Assembly (NCBI GenBank): GCA_037178625.1 | Contig: JAWZXG010000026.1 | Span: 124,001 to 188,000 of the forward strand | Direction of reading: 5' to 3' | Source: Skeletonema tropicum | Taxonomy: Eukaryota > Bacillariophyta > Thalassiosirophyceae > Thalassiosirales > Thalassiosiraceae | Length of the DNA: 64,000 bases | Part shown: one piece after another, positions 1 through 11,128 of the stretch | Layout: every line of letters begins with the position of its first letter | How positions within the stretch are numbered: the stretch's first letter is position 1 | The notes under the pieces: generated by a model | What the model was told of the DNA's origin: nothing | Database searches by the model: none | Seen by the model: only the letters and a program-made list of their open reading frames with translations | Translations under genes and position numbers: made by a program

Positions 1-63
1 ATTGCAAAGATTGTCGCTTCTGGAACTGAGGATGATGCCGACGATGATGTCCTTCTCAGCTAG
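1..63 (+). CDS. 3' end of a protein gene cut by the window edge
   Basis: The first reading frame is open from base 1 to a TAG at 61-63 and encodes a 20-residue acidic tail (EDDADDDVLLS at its end). Acidic C-termini are common in nuclear proteins, so this is plausibly the last codons of a plus-strand gene that lies mostly outside the window. It would converge on the minus-strand gene that ends at 309. With only 20 codons visible, no function can be given and the frame could be chance. Confidence 0.4.
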   Translation: MAKIVASGTEDDADDDVLLS

Positions 64-308
64 AGAGAGTGGACAATTCTGGTAGATTGCTGTTATGTCT
101 CCTCGTAACGTGTATATATTCATCCCTAAACTAGTAAAAGCTCTTCATGATTTATTGAAGCATCTTGTATTACATTGTTACTCTAGATTTCTTTTACTTT
201 TAGACATGATTCTTTATGAGCTTTAGCAATTGTACAGCAGAGCATCATTGTGGTTGTGGACGTAAAGATGTAGCAAAAACGAGGGCCGATGGTAACTCTT
301 AAGCCGAG

Positions 309-1979
309 TTAGTTGGTGAGACGTTCGATCAGTTCGGCCTTTCTTCCCGAGACCGGCAAGCCCTTTTGCTTGAGTAATTCTTTCAGTTGAGGCACTGTCA
401 TTGATGTCAAGTCTGCTTCATCGAGTGCGACTTGAAGTGGCTCCACTGCTTCTTCAGCGGCCGGCTCATTCTCAAAGTCATCGTCTTCTTCAACTGAGTC
501 ATCACTTTCCCATTCTTCTTTGCTCACAAAATTAGAGTCATCGTCATCATCATCATCTGCCCACACCCCATCTTCAGGTTCCATGACAAGCCACTCCTTC
601 GCACGATCGTCAACATCCACCAAATAAACTGTCAGCAGCTCCTCCCGTATTTCATCTGCCAAGTCAAAGTTTCTAGCTTTTCTTGCAAGAATCCTCTCTC
701 CCAATTTCTTTTCAATTTCAATTTGTACCTTTTCCTCTGGGACAAATGCAGTATCAGGACTTAGCAAATACTCTTCCGACAACAGTGACCATTCTGCATT
801 CCTGTCATCGACGTTGACGTTATACTTATCATTCAGCATATCGAAAAGTTCATCAGCACGAGCATAATTTGCCTCAGCCTTGCATTGTGATCGTTCCGCA
901 ACCATGGCATTAATCTCCTCGAGGTCTTCTGCCGACAGACCCTTCCCCGGTCCTCTTTGACTATAAACTTTTGGAGGTCTAGGTCCAAAACTGTCACGGT
1001 CACCACGTTGGGATCGTCTCCAGGTTTGACCATCAGCTCTCCATTCCTTGAATCCATCATGAACTTCTACCCCCGCATTCATCAAATCTTGTTCAATTTG
1101 ATCGGCAGTACGAAAGTCACGTGCAAACTTACACTCCATCCTTTCACGAATCATGGAGTGGATTTCACCCTCACCCAGAGTACAAACTGAGGTATCAATT
1201 TGACCCAATTGAGTGTAATCATGTCCAAATTCATTGAATCTGTTTTCACGTTGTCCTCTTCCACCACCACCTCGTCCTCCTCTACCACCCCGTCCACCAT
1301 CTCTCATTCTACCACCACCTCTTCCACCACTACGATCAAATCGATCTCCCCCTCCTCCTCCTCCTCCTCTTCCTCTACCCCTGCCACCTCCACCGCCACC
1401 ACGACTTTGTGTGGTCCACATCAAATCCCTATCCCAAACAGTCACACCATGAACATTCAACAATTCATCCCTAATATCATCAGCCTCATTAAACATTTTA
1501 CGCTTGCGATATTGCAATCGAGTAGATAACAACTCATTCACTGCTTGTTCATCGACATTTCCAAAATCGTTGGGGTCACGTTCATAATCGTGTCCTACAC
1601 CTCCTCCTTCTCCGTTACGAGCATATCCAAAGCTTCCACCACCACCGCCACGTCCTCGTCCTCTTCCACGACCACCACCACCTCGATCTCTTCCTCCACC
1701 TCGACTATCAAATGGAGCATCGGCACCAGAGTCCCAACCTTTGTCGTTGCCAAAGTCTAATTTCTGTACAAATTCATCATAATCGTCGTACCAGCCGCTA
1801 TCATCGTCGTCATCATCTTTTGCTGCTAATTGTGTCGTCGTCGTTGTTCTAGATTGAATTGTTGATTGACGAATGACAGAGACCGAAGAAGCAATTGATT
1901 GAAAGGCTGTGGTGGTGATTCTTGTAGATGATGATGATGCTGCGATGATGAGCAGGAATGATGCTGTTGAGAGTCTCAT
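309..1979 (-). CDS. Plastid-targeted protein with four CysRS-type helical units, RGG stretches and C-terminal SAP domain
   Basis: A 556-residue protein. It opens with a hydrophobic, Ser/Thr-rich presequence followed by TTTAFQS near residue 26, the diatom plastid-targeting layout. Two long Gly/Arg-rich tracts (about 94-120 and 190-245) resemble RGG RNA-binding boxes. Four related units near 150-190, 275-320, 355-400 and 420-470 share the pattern R-x(4-6)-[FY]-x2-AD-x-[IL]-x2-[ED]-L, a gap, then [VD]-D-[RG]-x2-[EL]-W. That pattern is typical of the C-terminal helical domain of cysteinyl-tRNA synthetases. The protein ends in a SAP-type helix pair (SMTVPQLKELLKQKGLPVSG, then KAELIERL). Acidic runs precede the SAP domain. 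The parts suggest a plastid nucleic-acid-binding protein; its target is unknown. The start is the first ATG of the open frame and gives the presequence. Confidence 0.85.
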   Translation of the reverse strand: MRLSTASFLLIIAASSSSTRITTTAFQSIASSVSVIRQSTIQSRTTTTTQLAAKDDDDDDSGWYDDYDEFVQKLDFGNDKGWDSGADAPFDSRGGGRDRGGGGRGRGRGRGGGGGSFGYARNGEGGGVGHDYERDPNDFGNVDEQAVNELLSTRLQYRKRKMFNEADDIRDELLNVHGVTVWDRDLMWTTQSRGGGGGGRGRGRGGGGGGGDRFDRSGGRGGGRMRDGGRGGRGGRGGGGRGQRENRFNEFGHDYTQLGQIDTSVCTLGEGEIHSMIRERMECKFARDFRTADQIEQDLMNAGVEVHDGFKEWRADGQTWRRSQRGDRDSFGPRPPKVYSQRGPGKGLSAEDLEEINAMVAERSQCKAEANYARADELFDMLNDKYNVNVDDRNAEWSLLSEEYLLSPDTAFVPEEKVQIEIEKKLGERILARKARNFDLADEIREELLTVYLVDVDDRAKEWLVMEPEDGVWADDDDDDDSNFVSKEEWESDDSVEEDDDFENEPAAEEAVEPLQVALDEADLTSMTVPQLKELLKQKGLPVSGRKAELIERLTN

Positions 1980-3483
1980 GTGATTATTATATAGCGATAT
2001 TTATACTTTGTTGAACTTCTTCTTTGACTCTGCTGAGTAATGAGACTGTATGTCAACCTCCTCTTCAGTGCGCTAACTGCAATTATTGATTCTAAAGTCG
2101 TAGTACGAACGTATCTAATAACATTGTGCTGAGTAGAAAACTGATGGATGCGTGTGTGAGGTGATGGATTTGAGTCTGCTGACGTCCGTCAGAAGATGCC
2201 CATCTTTTTCACCCTATTGTACATATATAGGCAAATGATAGGAGTACGGTATCTTCTGAGCAATCGTCGAGCATGTCCATCCAGCATGCCCAGCACGCAA
2301 CGAATAGCTCATGCACAATTCACCAACCAATATCGTCTCAAAGCGCTGCTCTAGCACATTTCAACGAATTATTAGACTCTTCATACAAGAGTGAGTAAAA
2401 GCACCGTACATAAGCTAACAACTTTTCAACGCTATCGTACCTCGCTCTGCTGCTCTAGCTGCCTTCTATCTCCTATCACGTCATCGGACCTGTTCTACAA
2501 CTACAAATTGTTCATTCATTCCGAGAATCTATCCCTGTGCCCATTGTTTATAATCGAAACTAATTCACAAAGCCAATGGAATACTTGTATTTTATGACAG
2601 TGATGGAACTTTAGCTTTCCATTGGCTGAAATTGAGATAAGTATTGCTTATGCATATGGCAAAGAGTTCGTTCTAGGTGTACCATGGGCATAAAGGATTT
2701 ACAAGAATAAGATGCAAGCTCAAGAACTAGAGAGTATGATTCTGAGATTGATACATTATACGGCAGGGAAGGATCTCAAAATTAAATGAATAAACTCTAT
2801 TTCTTGAGCGTATCATTGGATGACATTGTCGAACAAAGTTGATTATTTGCAGCTCTTCTGTGGATTACGAATATGAGTTCGTTAGAAAGATTGCGAATCA
2901 AAAGGCAAAGAAGAAACAAAATCACTTAGCATCCGAAAGAAGCTTGGCGCCCGGTTCCCATCCCCATCAGATCAATGTTCTCCGACCTATCCACATCCAC
3001 ACACCATTCGATTGTAAGAAGTACACACCTATATTATCATTACTTAATGATCTACTTCTTAACCAGCCTCCTTACTCATATGAGAAGCGGCGTTTATTTG
3101 ACACGCGATAAGAAGTGATAATAAGGTGTTGTATCGCTTGCTCAATAATTCTTCTTCCTTCCCGCGCAAACATGAGATAGTTGTTGGCAGGTTGTTGGCT
3201 TTCCCGCCACAATGCCATCAACCTGACTGATGCAGGTCACGTATTCCCTTGACGTCACTGTGCATGATACCGCACGTATCCACGTCACATATACGATATA
3301 CATTATTCCCTGACTTCGTACACGTAAGCTCAAGTGAACGATCTTCATCGCACTCCAAGCAAAAGGATCAAACTGGCTAGGATTAATTCAACCATACAAC
3401 ATGGTTGTTTACGTCTCCGATCACTCGAGTCGGTGAAGACTCACGATATAATACTACTCCTTCTGCGTGTTCCTCGGTCTCTT
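1980..3483. other. Intergenic stretch, no gene seen
   Basis: About 1.5 kb of AT-rich sequence with only short open frames that lack recognisable protein features. It contains the upstream region of the plastid-targeted gene on the left and runs up to the repeat element on the right. I see no RNA gene or element end. Confidence 0.5.
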
Positions 3484-3780
3484 GCCTCTTGCGCCACACG
3501 CTGTGTCTGTGGTTGTGGTAATGGTGCGACGAATGCGTTGAAGTACGAGAGTGTTGCTTGATCTTTCTCTCGTTGTTCCTTACGCTTGTTATGCGCTTCT
3601 CGTGCAATTTTGATGCGATGCAACCACAATCGCCTAGTGGCCAAATCCATATTGCTTATTTCGTCAATACTACGCTCTGCCCACTGTTGGTGAAAGCCTG
3701 GCGGCAACTCATCTCGATGGTGACTATGCCATACTAATTGCTCGGCTGACTTTGTACTCTTATCCGCTTGTCATGTGACT
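3441..3780 (-). pseudogene. Frameshifted copy of the small second gene of the element
   Basis: The frame running to 3441 encodes the same protein as the 110-residue frame at 32232-32564 (shared WAERSIDEISNMDLATRRLW). Here the ATG-containing start is out of frame. Relative to the right copy, four bases are missing just after the MDP codons and one more a few codons later. Translation from that ATG therefore stops after about nine codons. The C-terminal residues after RVAQE differ between copies because homology ends there, so both are probably fragments of a longer host protein. Function unknown. Confidence 0.55.
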
Positions 3781-4262
3781 GGGATCCATGAGCTATTCTA
3801 TTCCGCTCATGTCACTGCGGGAGTGCAACGTCATAACAGATCATTTATTGGAATTGGTGGAAGTGCTGGTGGGCGTCTTCATTATGAGTTTGTTCCAATG
3901 CTTGAAGCCATTCACCATTCCTTGACAAGTTATCCTCTAAACAAGTCATCCCATCCGAGGTCCCGTTGCGCTTCTATCGCTGGAAGTGATAGTCTTCGAA
4001 GATGTCGCCAGATCTGAAACCGAAAGATGCTCTCTTAATAGAATTGATCTGTGTGGTTTGAATCACAGCCCCATTTTCTTTGCCGAAAAAGGGAAGAGCC
4101 GCTCCCAATACAGCCGCATAATATGTAGAGTGGTAGTAAACAACATCATTGGTGTTTGATTACTACTAGAGATTCATCTAAGCTATCGTTAATTTACTCT
4201 ATGAAATCAAAACTGTCAAAATTGTCTATTCAATTCTGCTGCAGCTTGAGGAAGATAGGCCA

Positions 4263-4745
4263 TTAGATGGATTCACGGTGAAGCTTGCCAAGCTGCCGTG
4301 CTCTGAAGGCAGTCCTTCTCGTCTCAACTATTGAAGCTATTGCGGTATCATCCCATCCACATGTGTCAGATGCATTCATTGCTTGCCTTGCTTGTTCTCG
4401 AAGAACCGCATGGATGCATCTTCTTCTACAGGTCATAACTTCGAGAACAGTCGCCGGAGTGAGGAGATGCTCGATGCCAACCAGGCAGACGTGGCCAGCT
4501 CCAGAGTCAGAGTAACTAACAGGAACTCCAGCTGAGGCCATCGCTCGAACCTTTCGGGCGGACTTCTTTATGGCAAGCTTCATGCGAGAATAGTCGGACT
4601 TATCGTACCAGAGATCGTGGCGATCAACGTTTTCGTTGTTCTCGTGACGGGCAACAATGTGAATCTCTGCCATTTCGGCAAACTGCACCGATCTTCTGGG
4701 TCGGTTCCGGTGAGTGGGGAAGTCTACGATGAGCTGGTCGACCAT
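4263..4745 (-). CDS. Diatom-specific V-x-F family protein, left element copy
   Basis: A 160-residue basic protein. The N-terminal part has the RRSVQFAEMAEIHIV motif and DRHDLWYDKSDY. The middle has VGIEHLL, and the C-terminal third is an Arg/Ala-rich helix ending in RTAFRARQLGKLHRES. It is almost identical to the product at 31268-31750, with changes such as D to N in LWY(D/N)KSDY. The same layout recurs in the genes at 21086-21760 and 22653-23285. No enzyme motif, signal peptide or membrane segment is visible. On the minus strand a GGTATAAATC box lies about 330 bases upstream of the ATG. I recognise the pattern as a recurrent diatom family but not its function. Confidence 0.7.
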   Translation of the reverse strand: MVDQLIVDFPTHRNRPRRSVQFAEMAEIHIVARHENNENVDRHDLWYDKSDYSRMKLAIKKSARKVRAMASAGVPVSYSDSGAGHVCLVGIEHLLTPATVLEVMTCRRRCIHAVLREQARQAMNASDTCGWDDTAIASIVETRRTAFRARQLGKLHRESI

Positions 4746-5072
4746 TGTTGGCAGGTGCTGTGTATTGAACGCAAAAAAAGTAATGAGATGCCAGCCAGAA
4801 TTGCAGATGCAGTGCAGATAGATGCCTTGATCGACTGCAAGAAGTTGCAGATAGATGATGCCTTGAGTAGCGATGTCATCACTGATGTGAGTTGTATATC
4901 TACTTATGGCAGGTAAAAATTATTTCTCCGCCGTCCTACGATAGGCCTATCGGGATATCGGGCTTGCGGGCGTGCCAACAACATCATAGTCTGGTTTGGG
5001 GAGAGGTTTCCAGTTTCTAGGAGATTTTGGGTATATTTTATCGTTTGACGGTTATGTTTAGCTGATTTATAC

Positions 5073-5088
5073 CCATAATCCACAGTTG
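5073..5088 (-). promoter_or_regulatory. Candidate TATA box of the left element gene
   Basis: On the minus strand the sequence reads GGGTATAAATCAG, conserved in the right copy at about 30961-30974. It lies upstream of the 160-codon gene, on the same strand, in both copies. Conservation together with the TATAAA match is the only support. Confidence 0.35.
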
Positions 5089-5424
5089 TCGGGCCAACGT
5101 TGGCGCCGACCACAAGATTTGAACGCTTATTTACCCCTGACCGTTCCTACTTTTCCAGAGAAGAAATGCTCCGTCTCCGATTTTAATTATGTAAGGCAAG
5201 CCTGATCACGATTAGGATCACGATTACTCCTATGATGATCCTTCGGGGCGAGTTTACCGGTAGAATTCATCAGCGTCATCCGAAGGACACACGTCATTAT
5301 AATTTGGTCACTTGGTCACGTGAGTTCTCCGCTCGTGGTGACAGCTCGACTTGACTGCTGGCTTTTGCGTTGTGGGGCTGTATGTGTTACATACTAGGAG
5401 TACTACTCATATCTACAGAGAGCG

Positions 5425-5490
5425 GTTATATCCCAGGTAAATTTAACCTGCAATTTTATTGCAGGTAAGAAAATGGCGGTAAAGCGGGAA
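5425..5490 (+). repeat. Solo end of the ATATCCCAGG inverted-repeat element
   Basis: These bases match the reverse complement of 20265-20327, one end of the MITE at 20027-20327. The match includes the ATATCCCAGGTAAATTT terminus, an internal palindrome built on CCTGCAATTTTATTGCAGG, and AAATGGCGGTAAAGCGG. The opposite terminus was not found nearby, so this is probably a truncated copy. Confidence 0.6.
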
Positions 5491-5558
5491 AGGGGGCATT
5501 TTTTTTTAGCCCTCGGGCTAAAAAGCCCTCGATCGAAAATGAGAAATTTCTTCAAAAA

Positions 5559-5680
5559 TTTTCTCATAAATTTTCCATTATCCGGAGAATCCTTCAAACA
5601 TTTTCTCATAAATTTTCCATTGTCCGGAGAATCCTTCAAACGTTTTCTCATGATTTTCTTTGTCCGATACTTAATTCCTT
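5559..5680 (+). repeat. Tandem repeat of about 42 bp, 2-3 copies
   Basis: The unit starting TTTTCTCATAAATTTTCC and containing CCGGAGAATCCTTCAAAC begins at 5559, 5601 and 5643; the third unit is degenerate. No coding role is evident. Confidence 0.7.
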
Positions 5681-5850
5681 TACTTGCTTTCTCCAAAAAT
5701 CAAACGGTTTCAAAATGATTTCTCCTATATGGCTATAAAAGCCATCAACTTTCTGATCATTCCTGTAGAACTCTGGTACCATTTTGTGTAGAAAAAACTT
5801 GGAGAATTCACAATTCAAACTCCAGCTTCATCTGCAAAAACTCAACTTAG

Positions 5851-6886
5851 GTGCGGTCCGAGCAAAATTGCATCGTACGTATCATTTTGATAGCCGCTAC
5901 AAAAAAACATGCAGCGCTGTCCGAGCAACTGCACGTTCTGCACGTTTTTTTCCTTACGACAACGGCCGGATTCGACAATCCGTATCGACCATGATAGCCG
6001 CTACTCTCATAGCCACCACGTTGCCCAAACCCTACCAATAGTAATATCCAGTGAATTATATCGCAGGCAACACCTTATACAACGATTCAGCCGCAGGGTA
6101 TTATTATTACTACTGCCTACACCGCATAAATAAATGACTAATACATGCTACATAAATATCATTTCTGTCTATGATGTTGCTATTTTTATCCACCCTATTG
6201 TAATATTTTGGACAATAAATAGCCGCCACTTCTTATATATAATAATATTGATAAGTTCCCTTCTTTACAGCCGCTCGATCCGCCGTCTACAGGCTTACTG
6301 TTGTGTCTGAGTATCGTATTATTTTTGCCATCTTGTGCACATCTTGTGTTCTTGGTGTTTTGGAGGTGTGGGGGGGCTTGAATGGTCACTCCGAGCAGCC
6401 GGATTCTCACTACATATCATCATCAGCGACGGGTAGCGGAGGGGTAGTGCATATTATTGTTTATCTTCTTCTATGGGTGCAGGGAAGGTGGTTGTTTTAA
6501 TTTCAAATCTCAATGAAGTGGATTACAATGATATTATCACCGCCCCTACAGCAGCCGAAACGCCACCCTGCTGCGAATACGTCGCCATATATGTCTTCTA
6601 AGAGATAGGCCATCGATACCTTGTGAAATATAGTCATGGACTGAGATAGGCGGCCTTACTTGGGGTGCCATTGTCATGGCATCTTTTTTTTTGATGTGCT
6701 GTTGAGCGTACGATCATGCAGAAATCGAGTTGGCTTTCTGCATGATCGTGCAATCGTACGCATGATTTTGTTTTTGTTGAAACTTAGTAAAATCCGAGAA
6801 CTGCACGATCGTACGTAGGGGTATCGATTTAACCTAGGAAAAGCGAAATCGTACGCACGATTAGGTTTGCTCGGACAGCCCCTTAC
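5851..6886. repeat. Inverted-repeat-rich block with GCTGTCCGAGCAA ends
   Basis: GCTGTCCGAGCAA occurs at about 5919, and its reverse complement lies near 6868-6883. A related GGTCCGAGCAAAATTGCATCGTACG starts near 5855. A strong hairpin lies at about 6706-6761, with arms GCGTACGATCATGCAGAAA and its near-complement. The arrangement looks like one or more decayed MITEs. The interior (about 5950-6650) has no gene I can support. Confidence 0.4.
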
Positions 6887-7640
6887 CAATGCATGTGATG
6901 ATGTTGTAGCCAACGCAACATTTTTTACAAAGACAGCCAAATATGTACCATGTGATGATAAGTGAATATTTCAAATCTAAATGAAAATGCTGTAATTGAA
7001 TCTATCTTAATGTATTACATAACCTGCTGGCTGTAGTGCTTCAAGCAGCATTATTTACCCAATGGCTACATATTAGTGCATTTCCGATTTCCGCCCTGCT
7101 TCCCACTACTTCCGGCTTTGGTTCATACTGTACGGCTGGGTTCAAATAGCACCATGCAAATCGGGGGACCACTTTTCAAAATGTTCTCGTCGGAATATTT
7201 TCCTGCTTTTTTTTGCACTACACGGGCAAGAACTAGTAGCGTGTAGTAGAAAATTAAAACATGCAATTTTATATGATATTGAATGAGTAAAGTGGTCCGC
7301 CGATTTTTTTAATGCATTTGAAGCATTTGTGAGGGATTCCCAATTTCAGAAATTAGATGAGACAGATTGAGTGCCGGTCTAAAACAAAATTAATTCCTAC
7401 GTACAGTAGTTTTCTTCGAGAAAGTCATCACTCAAAATGAGCTAAACCATGGTGAAATACCCTCTCCTACGGCCGCCAATAACACAACAACTACTGGTCT
7501 CACAGGCCCAGATGAAACAGATATCTCATCCTGTTGGTCCATAGGATCTCATTGATACCTCATTCGTTGTCTAACTACCAGTAATGAATTCAAAAGTGCT
7601 ATTTGAACCCAGCCGTACAGTAGGTGTGGACGGTGGAGGC
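6887..7640. other. Intergenic stretch with a short inverted-repeat element
   Basis: No gene is visible. Within it, AAATCGGGGGACCACTTT near 7158 pairs with AAAGTGGTCCGCCGATTT near 7290, bracketing about 150 bases of AT-rich sequence, as expected for a small MITE. Confidence 0.4.
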
Positions 7641-7643
7641 ACG

Positions 7644-7842
7644 GTTCTTTGTGCACCCTCCCCTCGTGGCGAGGAGCTGTGTCGCTTTGGACCGCGTGCG
7701 CTCTCGCTCGGGTGTGTTGCGAAAGGAGCCCTTTTATCCTTGGTCCAGTTCTTTGTGCACCCTCCCCTCGTGGCGAGGAGCTGTGTCGCTTTGGACGCGT
7801 GGCGCTCTCGCGTGTGTTACGAAAAGAGCTCTTTTATCCTCC
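7644..7842 (+). repeat. Tandem duplication, unit about 104 bp
   Basis: Two copies begin at 7644 and 7748 with TTCTTTGTGCACCCTCCCCT and continue through CGTGGCGAGGAGCTGTG and CTTTTATCC. They differ by a few substitutions and indels. Open frames crossing them are by-products of the repeat. Confidence 0.8.
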
Positions 7843-7916
7843 TTTTATCTTTGCTTCTAAATAGCCGTTTCGTGCGTGTTATTTCACACACACTTCCGGA
7901 TCATCTTGAGAAAACT

Positions 7917-8100
7917 GTTGAGAAGGTTGAGAAGGTTGAGAAGGTTGAGAAAACTGGAAGATCCCCGAATTTCGTACATACCTATGTAAGTACGTATGAA
8001 TAGGTACCTAAATCGGTATCTAGGTACATAGTACTTATGTACTTACGTACCCTCTAAATCGGTATCTAGGTACATAGTACTTATGTACTTACGTACCCTA
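7917..8100 (+). repeat. 9-bp minisatellite followed by a 46-bp palindromic tandem repeat
   Basis: GAGAAGGTT is repeated about four times from 7917. It is followed by two copies (from 8008 and 8054) of a 46-bp unit starting CTAAATCGGTATCTAGG, which itself contains the self-complementary string GTACATAAGTAC-type repeats. No gene is supported here. Confidence 0.7.
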
Positions 8101-8189
8101 CATACAAAAAGCCCCCAAATGCCACGGTTCGCCACAACTCACCACAACGCAACTCAACGCAAGGACGGGTGACATCAGTTGCCCAGAGG

Positions 8190-8465
8190 GCATGGCACCC
8201 GGGTGCTTTTTTCAGATTTTGCTCCGGCAGGCGGTCACTAACAAGCGCTAGTTGTGACCGGAAATATGGCACCTGGGTACTTTTTTTCAAAGCCTCCGGC
8301 GGCGGGATTTGGTACCAGGGTGGAGTATTAGATTTCCAGCTAGGTAGGGATGTACCAGTATGTTGCTGATCATCGTGTGTGTTGCCCGGAGAAATGGCAC
8401 CCGGGTACCAAAGCAAAATCACGATCGGCGGGCGGCATTTCATGTTTGGCACCCGGGTGCCGTTC
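8190..8465 (+). repeat. Cluster of GGCACCCGGGTGCC palindromes
   Basis: The palindrome GGCACCCGGGTGC or close variants (GGCACCTGGGTAC, GGTACCAGGGTGG, GGCACCCGGGTAC) occurs at about 8194, 8268, 8310, 8395 and 8449. The copies lie within about 260 bases and are separated by unrelated sequence that includes GCGGCGGG-type strings. Confidence 0.6.
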
Positions 8466-8599
8466 AAAAAGGTGCTTCGGCGGTCAAAAAAGGTACGAGG
8501 GTTATGTAATGATTCCTACGTAGACTTTCTACGGATGACACCCGTCCTCCTCCTGTCCGCTTATGCAGCCCCCAAGGCCCCCAAGCGCCGCGCGTAGGA

Positions 8600-10300
8600 G
8601 AAGGAGGCTCCGCGCGCTTGGAAAAAACGAATCCATCTATCACTTGAGCCGGAGGTAACTTTTACGCAACCTTAAAATCAGACACCACTAGGGTTATTTG
8701 CCAATGTATGGATTCCGACGTTAAATAAAGAGAAAGGGTCAGCTGTGTGTAAGAAAATTTGCCTAACCCTAATGAAAAATCTTATCGTTTTATATCACCA
8801 TGTTATGTTTGGCCTTCCCGCGTAATTTTGAGATGGAACGAGAAACGCAAAAAATCCATCATCCACCACCACCTTATTTTACACCGTCACCATGATGTCC
8901 TCCACTCCTGTGGCCACAGTTAAGCGTGCATATTGAATACGCCTAGAATACTCGGCTTGATCAGTCTCATAAATCATCTTATACGCTCCCATAAGCCAGG
9001 AAAACTCAGTCGATCCACCGTAAATGAATAAAATAATGTCGCCATCGAATCGACGGCATAAAATTTACCACTTTCACCTCCATTCACCCCTCCTATGGAC
9101 GTTTCGGCAATGATATGTTACAAAAGAGAGTATATCCTTTCACCACATCGATGTTATATATACATTGGGCGTCTATTTATCCTTGGGTAGTCCAAACCCA
9201 TTATCTAATCGATAACCCATTATCTAATCGATAATCAACCACATTTCACAAGTTAGACAGAATCTATTATTTGCTCCTTAAACGCAATGCTGAAATCAAC
9301 ATCGTGAAGGACCGATAACATCAAATGAGTGGTAATTTATATACCAATTGATCGCATGCGTATATTCGAATACTTCGACAAGTGGATGATGCTTTATAGT
9401 GATTACAACACATGGGAGACAGTGTTATGTTATTGGTTTTGATGTAGGCTAAATATGCAATGAGTTTTACTGAACAAACAACTATTTCCTCAGAACTCAT
9501 TGTTATTATCGCTCCCAAGGATGTATACTATCATAATAATTATAAGCTGTTGTTTGTTTGATCGATATGCCTCCCGTCTCCATAAACTTTCGGTTAATTG
9601 TTGCGTTTGACAGAGACGAAAAACATGTACATTTTTGTATCATCAAAGTGATGTCATATGAGCTTCCATTCCACTCCAAGAGTCAATTAACTGTCTATCA
9701 CCATATTAGAGTCGGTGGAGAGTGTTGGTTGCCTTCATTGGTGTTTTTGTCACTCCTTATTGCAGTAGGTTCAAAGATAAAAATGAACCATTGATGGACA
9801 CCGAGTTACGACGTTGAGGATGTCATTACCGGCCGAACATCGGTACACCAAGACACCCACGCCTCCCTATGGATATATACACTCGATTGGTGGGCTGTAA
9901 GGCTCATGCTTTACGTCTCCATGGGTTATGCACCGGCATGACTGTCCCTCCGACATGAACGGCAATGTTTCATTAGGAAACTTCGCGCACGAAACTTTTT
10001 ATTGGAGGAATGCATCGTAGCCAATGCTCCGCGTTTTCTGCGCAGGGGTCGGGTGGTATATGATGAAGCTACTGTAAAAAAACGCGGAGGGTTTGCTGTG
10101 TACTGGTGTAATGGTAGGAGATGTTCTCCGCTGTATAGTGTCTATGGTTGAGGATTTTTTTGAAGTTTGTGCCATTGTGTGTGATTTTTGCGTGGGGTGA
10201 CGGAACTTTTCGAAGTCAGGTAGGTGTCTCAATATTTTTCTAATTTAGTCGAGATTAAGTAGCGTAACATGGTGTATTTAAGGCTACTTGCATCTAGTGT
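8600..10300. other. Intergenic stretch, no gene seen
   Basis: About 1.7 kb without a convincing frame. A 19-bp tandem duplication (CCCATTATCTAATCGATAA) lies at about 9197-9234. Otherwise nothing was recognised. Confidence 0.4.
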
Positions 10301-11128
10301 AGCTTAAGACATGAAGATGGTTAGAAGAAGATGATGTGTTTTGAGAAAGCACAAGCAAGATCGACTGAGGCTGTGCCTGCATGCCGTCCTACCTCCACAA
10401 AGTTTGGATCTTCATCACGTGGCTATCACGAGGAGACATGCCCTTCCATTTCTCCCATTCGGAAACACACTTTGACAACGCCTTGCTCATGATTGCGGAA
10501 GGCTCAAATGCACAGAGTCATCCCATTGCTTCCAGTAGATCTGCCTGCTCCACAATGTGCAACGTGCCAAAGCCGAAGTCATCAAAGACCAAAGAATGTT
10601 ATGCCAGCAATTTCAAACCAACGAAGTAGTTTGTTCTTACCTCAAATTTGAGTCGTCCGATGCTAATCAGTTAATGATGAGTTTGGATAGGTGTGTGTCA
10701 AGTTGAGGTCCTCAAAAATGCATCCAAGACTGATATAAGAGACAGAGAAGCACAAAATTACAACGAGAACAAGAAGAGCAGAGAGAACAACAAACTCAAC
10801 AAGTCAAACTCCAAGGCTCTTAAGGATGCATTCACCTCTGCCGGCTGCCGGACTATGCAGGTAGCAGTAAAGGATCAGTAGTACCTGATGGCAATGATCA
10901 AGAGGACGTCTTGGCAGACAAAATCCCTGTAACAAAATGCTGCGATGTACGACGTAGAGATGAGCTTGAATTATCAAGGTCGGCGAGTAACTCGAACAGT
11001 ATCAATGGAAAAGCAAGAAAACAAGCACAAAGCCACTTTTCTTCTCGAAATATCATATACTGTCTCTGATAGCTCTACAACTATCTATAGTAATGCATGG
11101 ACTTCTTCTTCTACTGTGACCTGTCGGA
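10301..11128. other. Possible decayed coding DNA
   Basis: Several short plus-strand frames (10381-10629, 10693-10881, 10945-11142) follow one another in codon-like sequence. They share no recognised motif and are interrupted by stops. They could be remnants of one gene or chance. Confidence 0.25.

Larger units (their letters stand above)
3484..5333 (-). mobile_element. Left copy of a 1.85-1.9 kb dispersed element carrying a diatom-specific gene
   Basis: Read on the minus strand, this block matches 30634-32545 read on the plus strand over its whole length, with scattered substitutions and small indels. Homology begins at a shared string containing GCGGAGAACTCACGTGA and ends after a shared GTGGCGCAAGAG. 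Both copies carry a promoter-proximal GGTATAAATCAG, a 160-codon gene and a second short frame. The left copy has diverged more: the second frame has lost bases, and part of the leader between about 4775 and 4840 is unrelated to the right copy. No terminal inverted repeat or target duplication is obvious. It could be a non-autonomous transposon or a segmental duplication. Confidence 0.75.
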
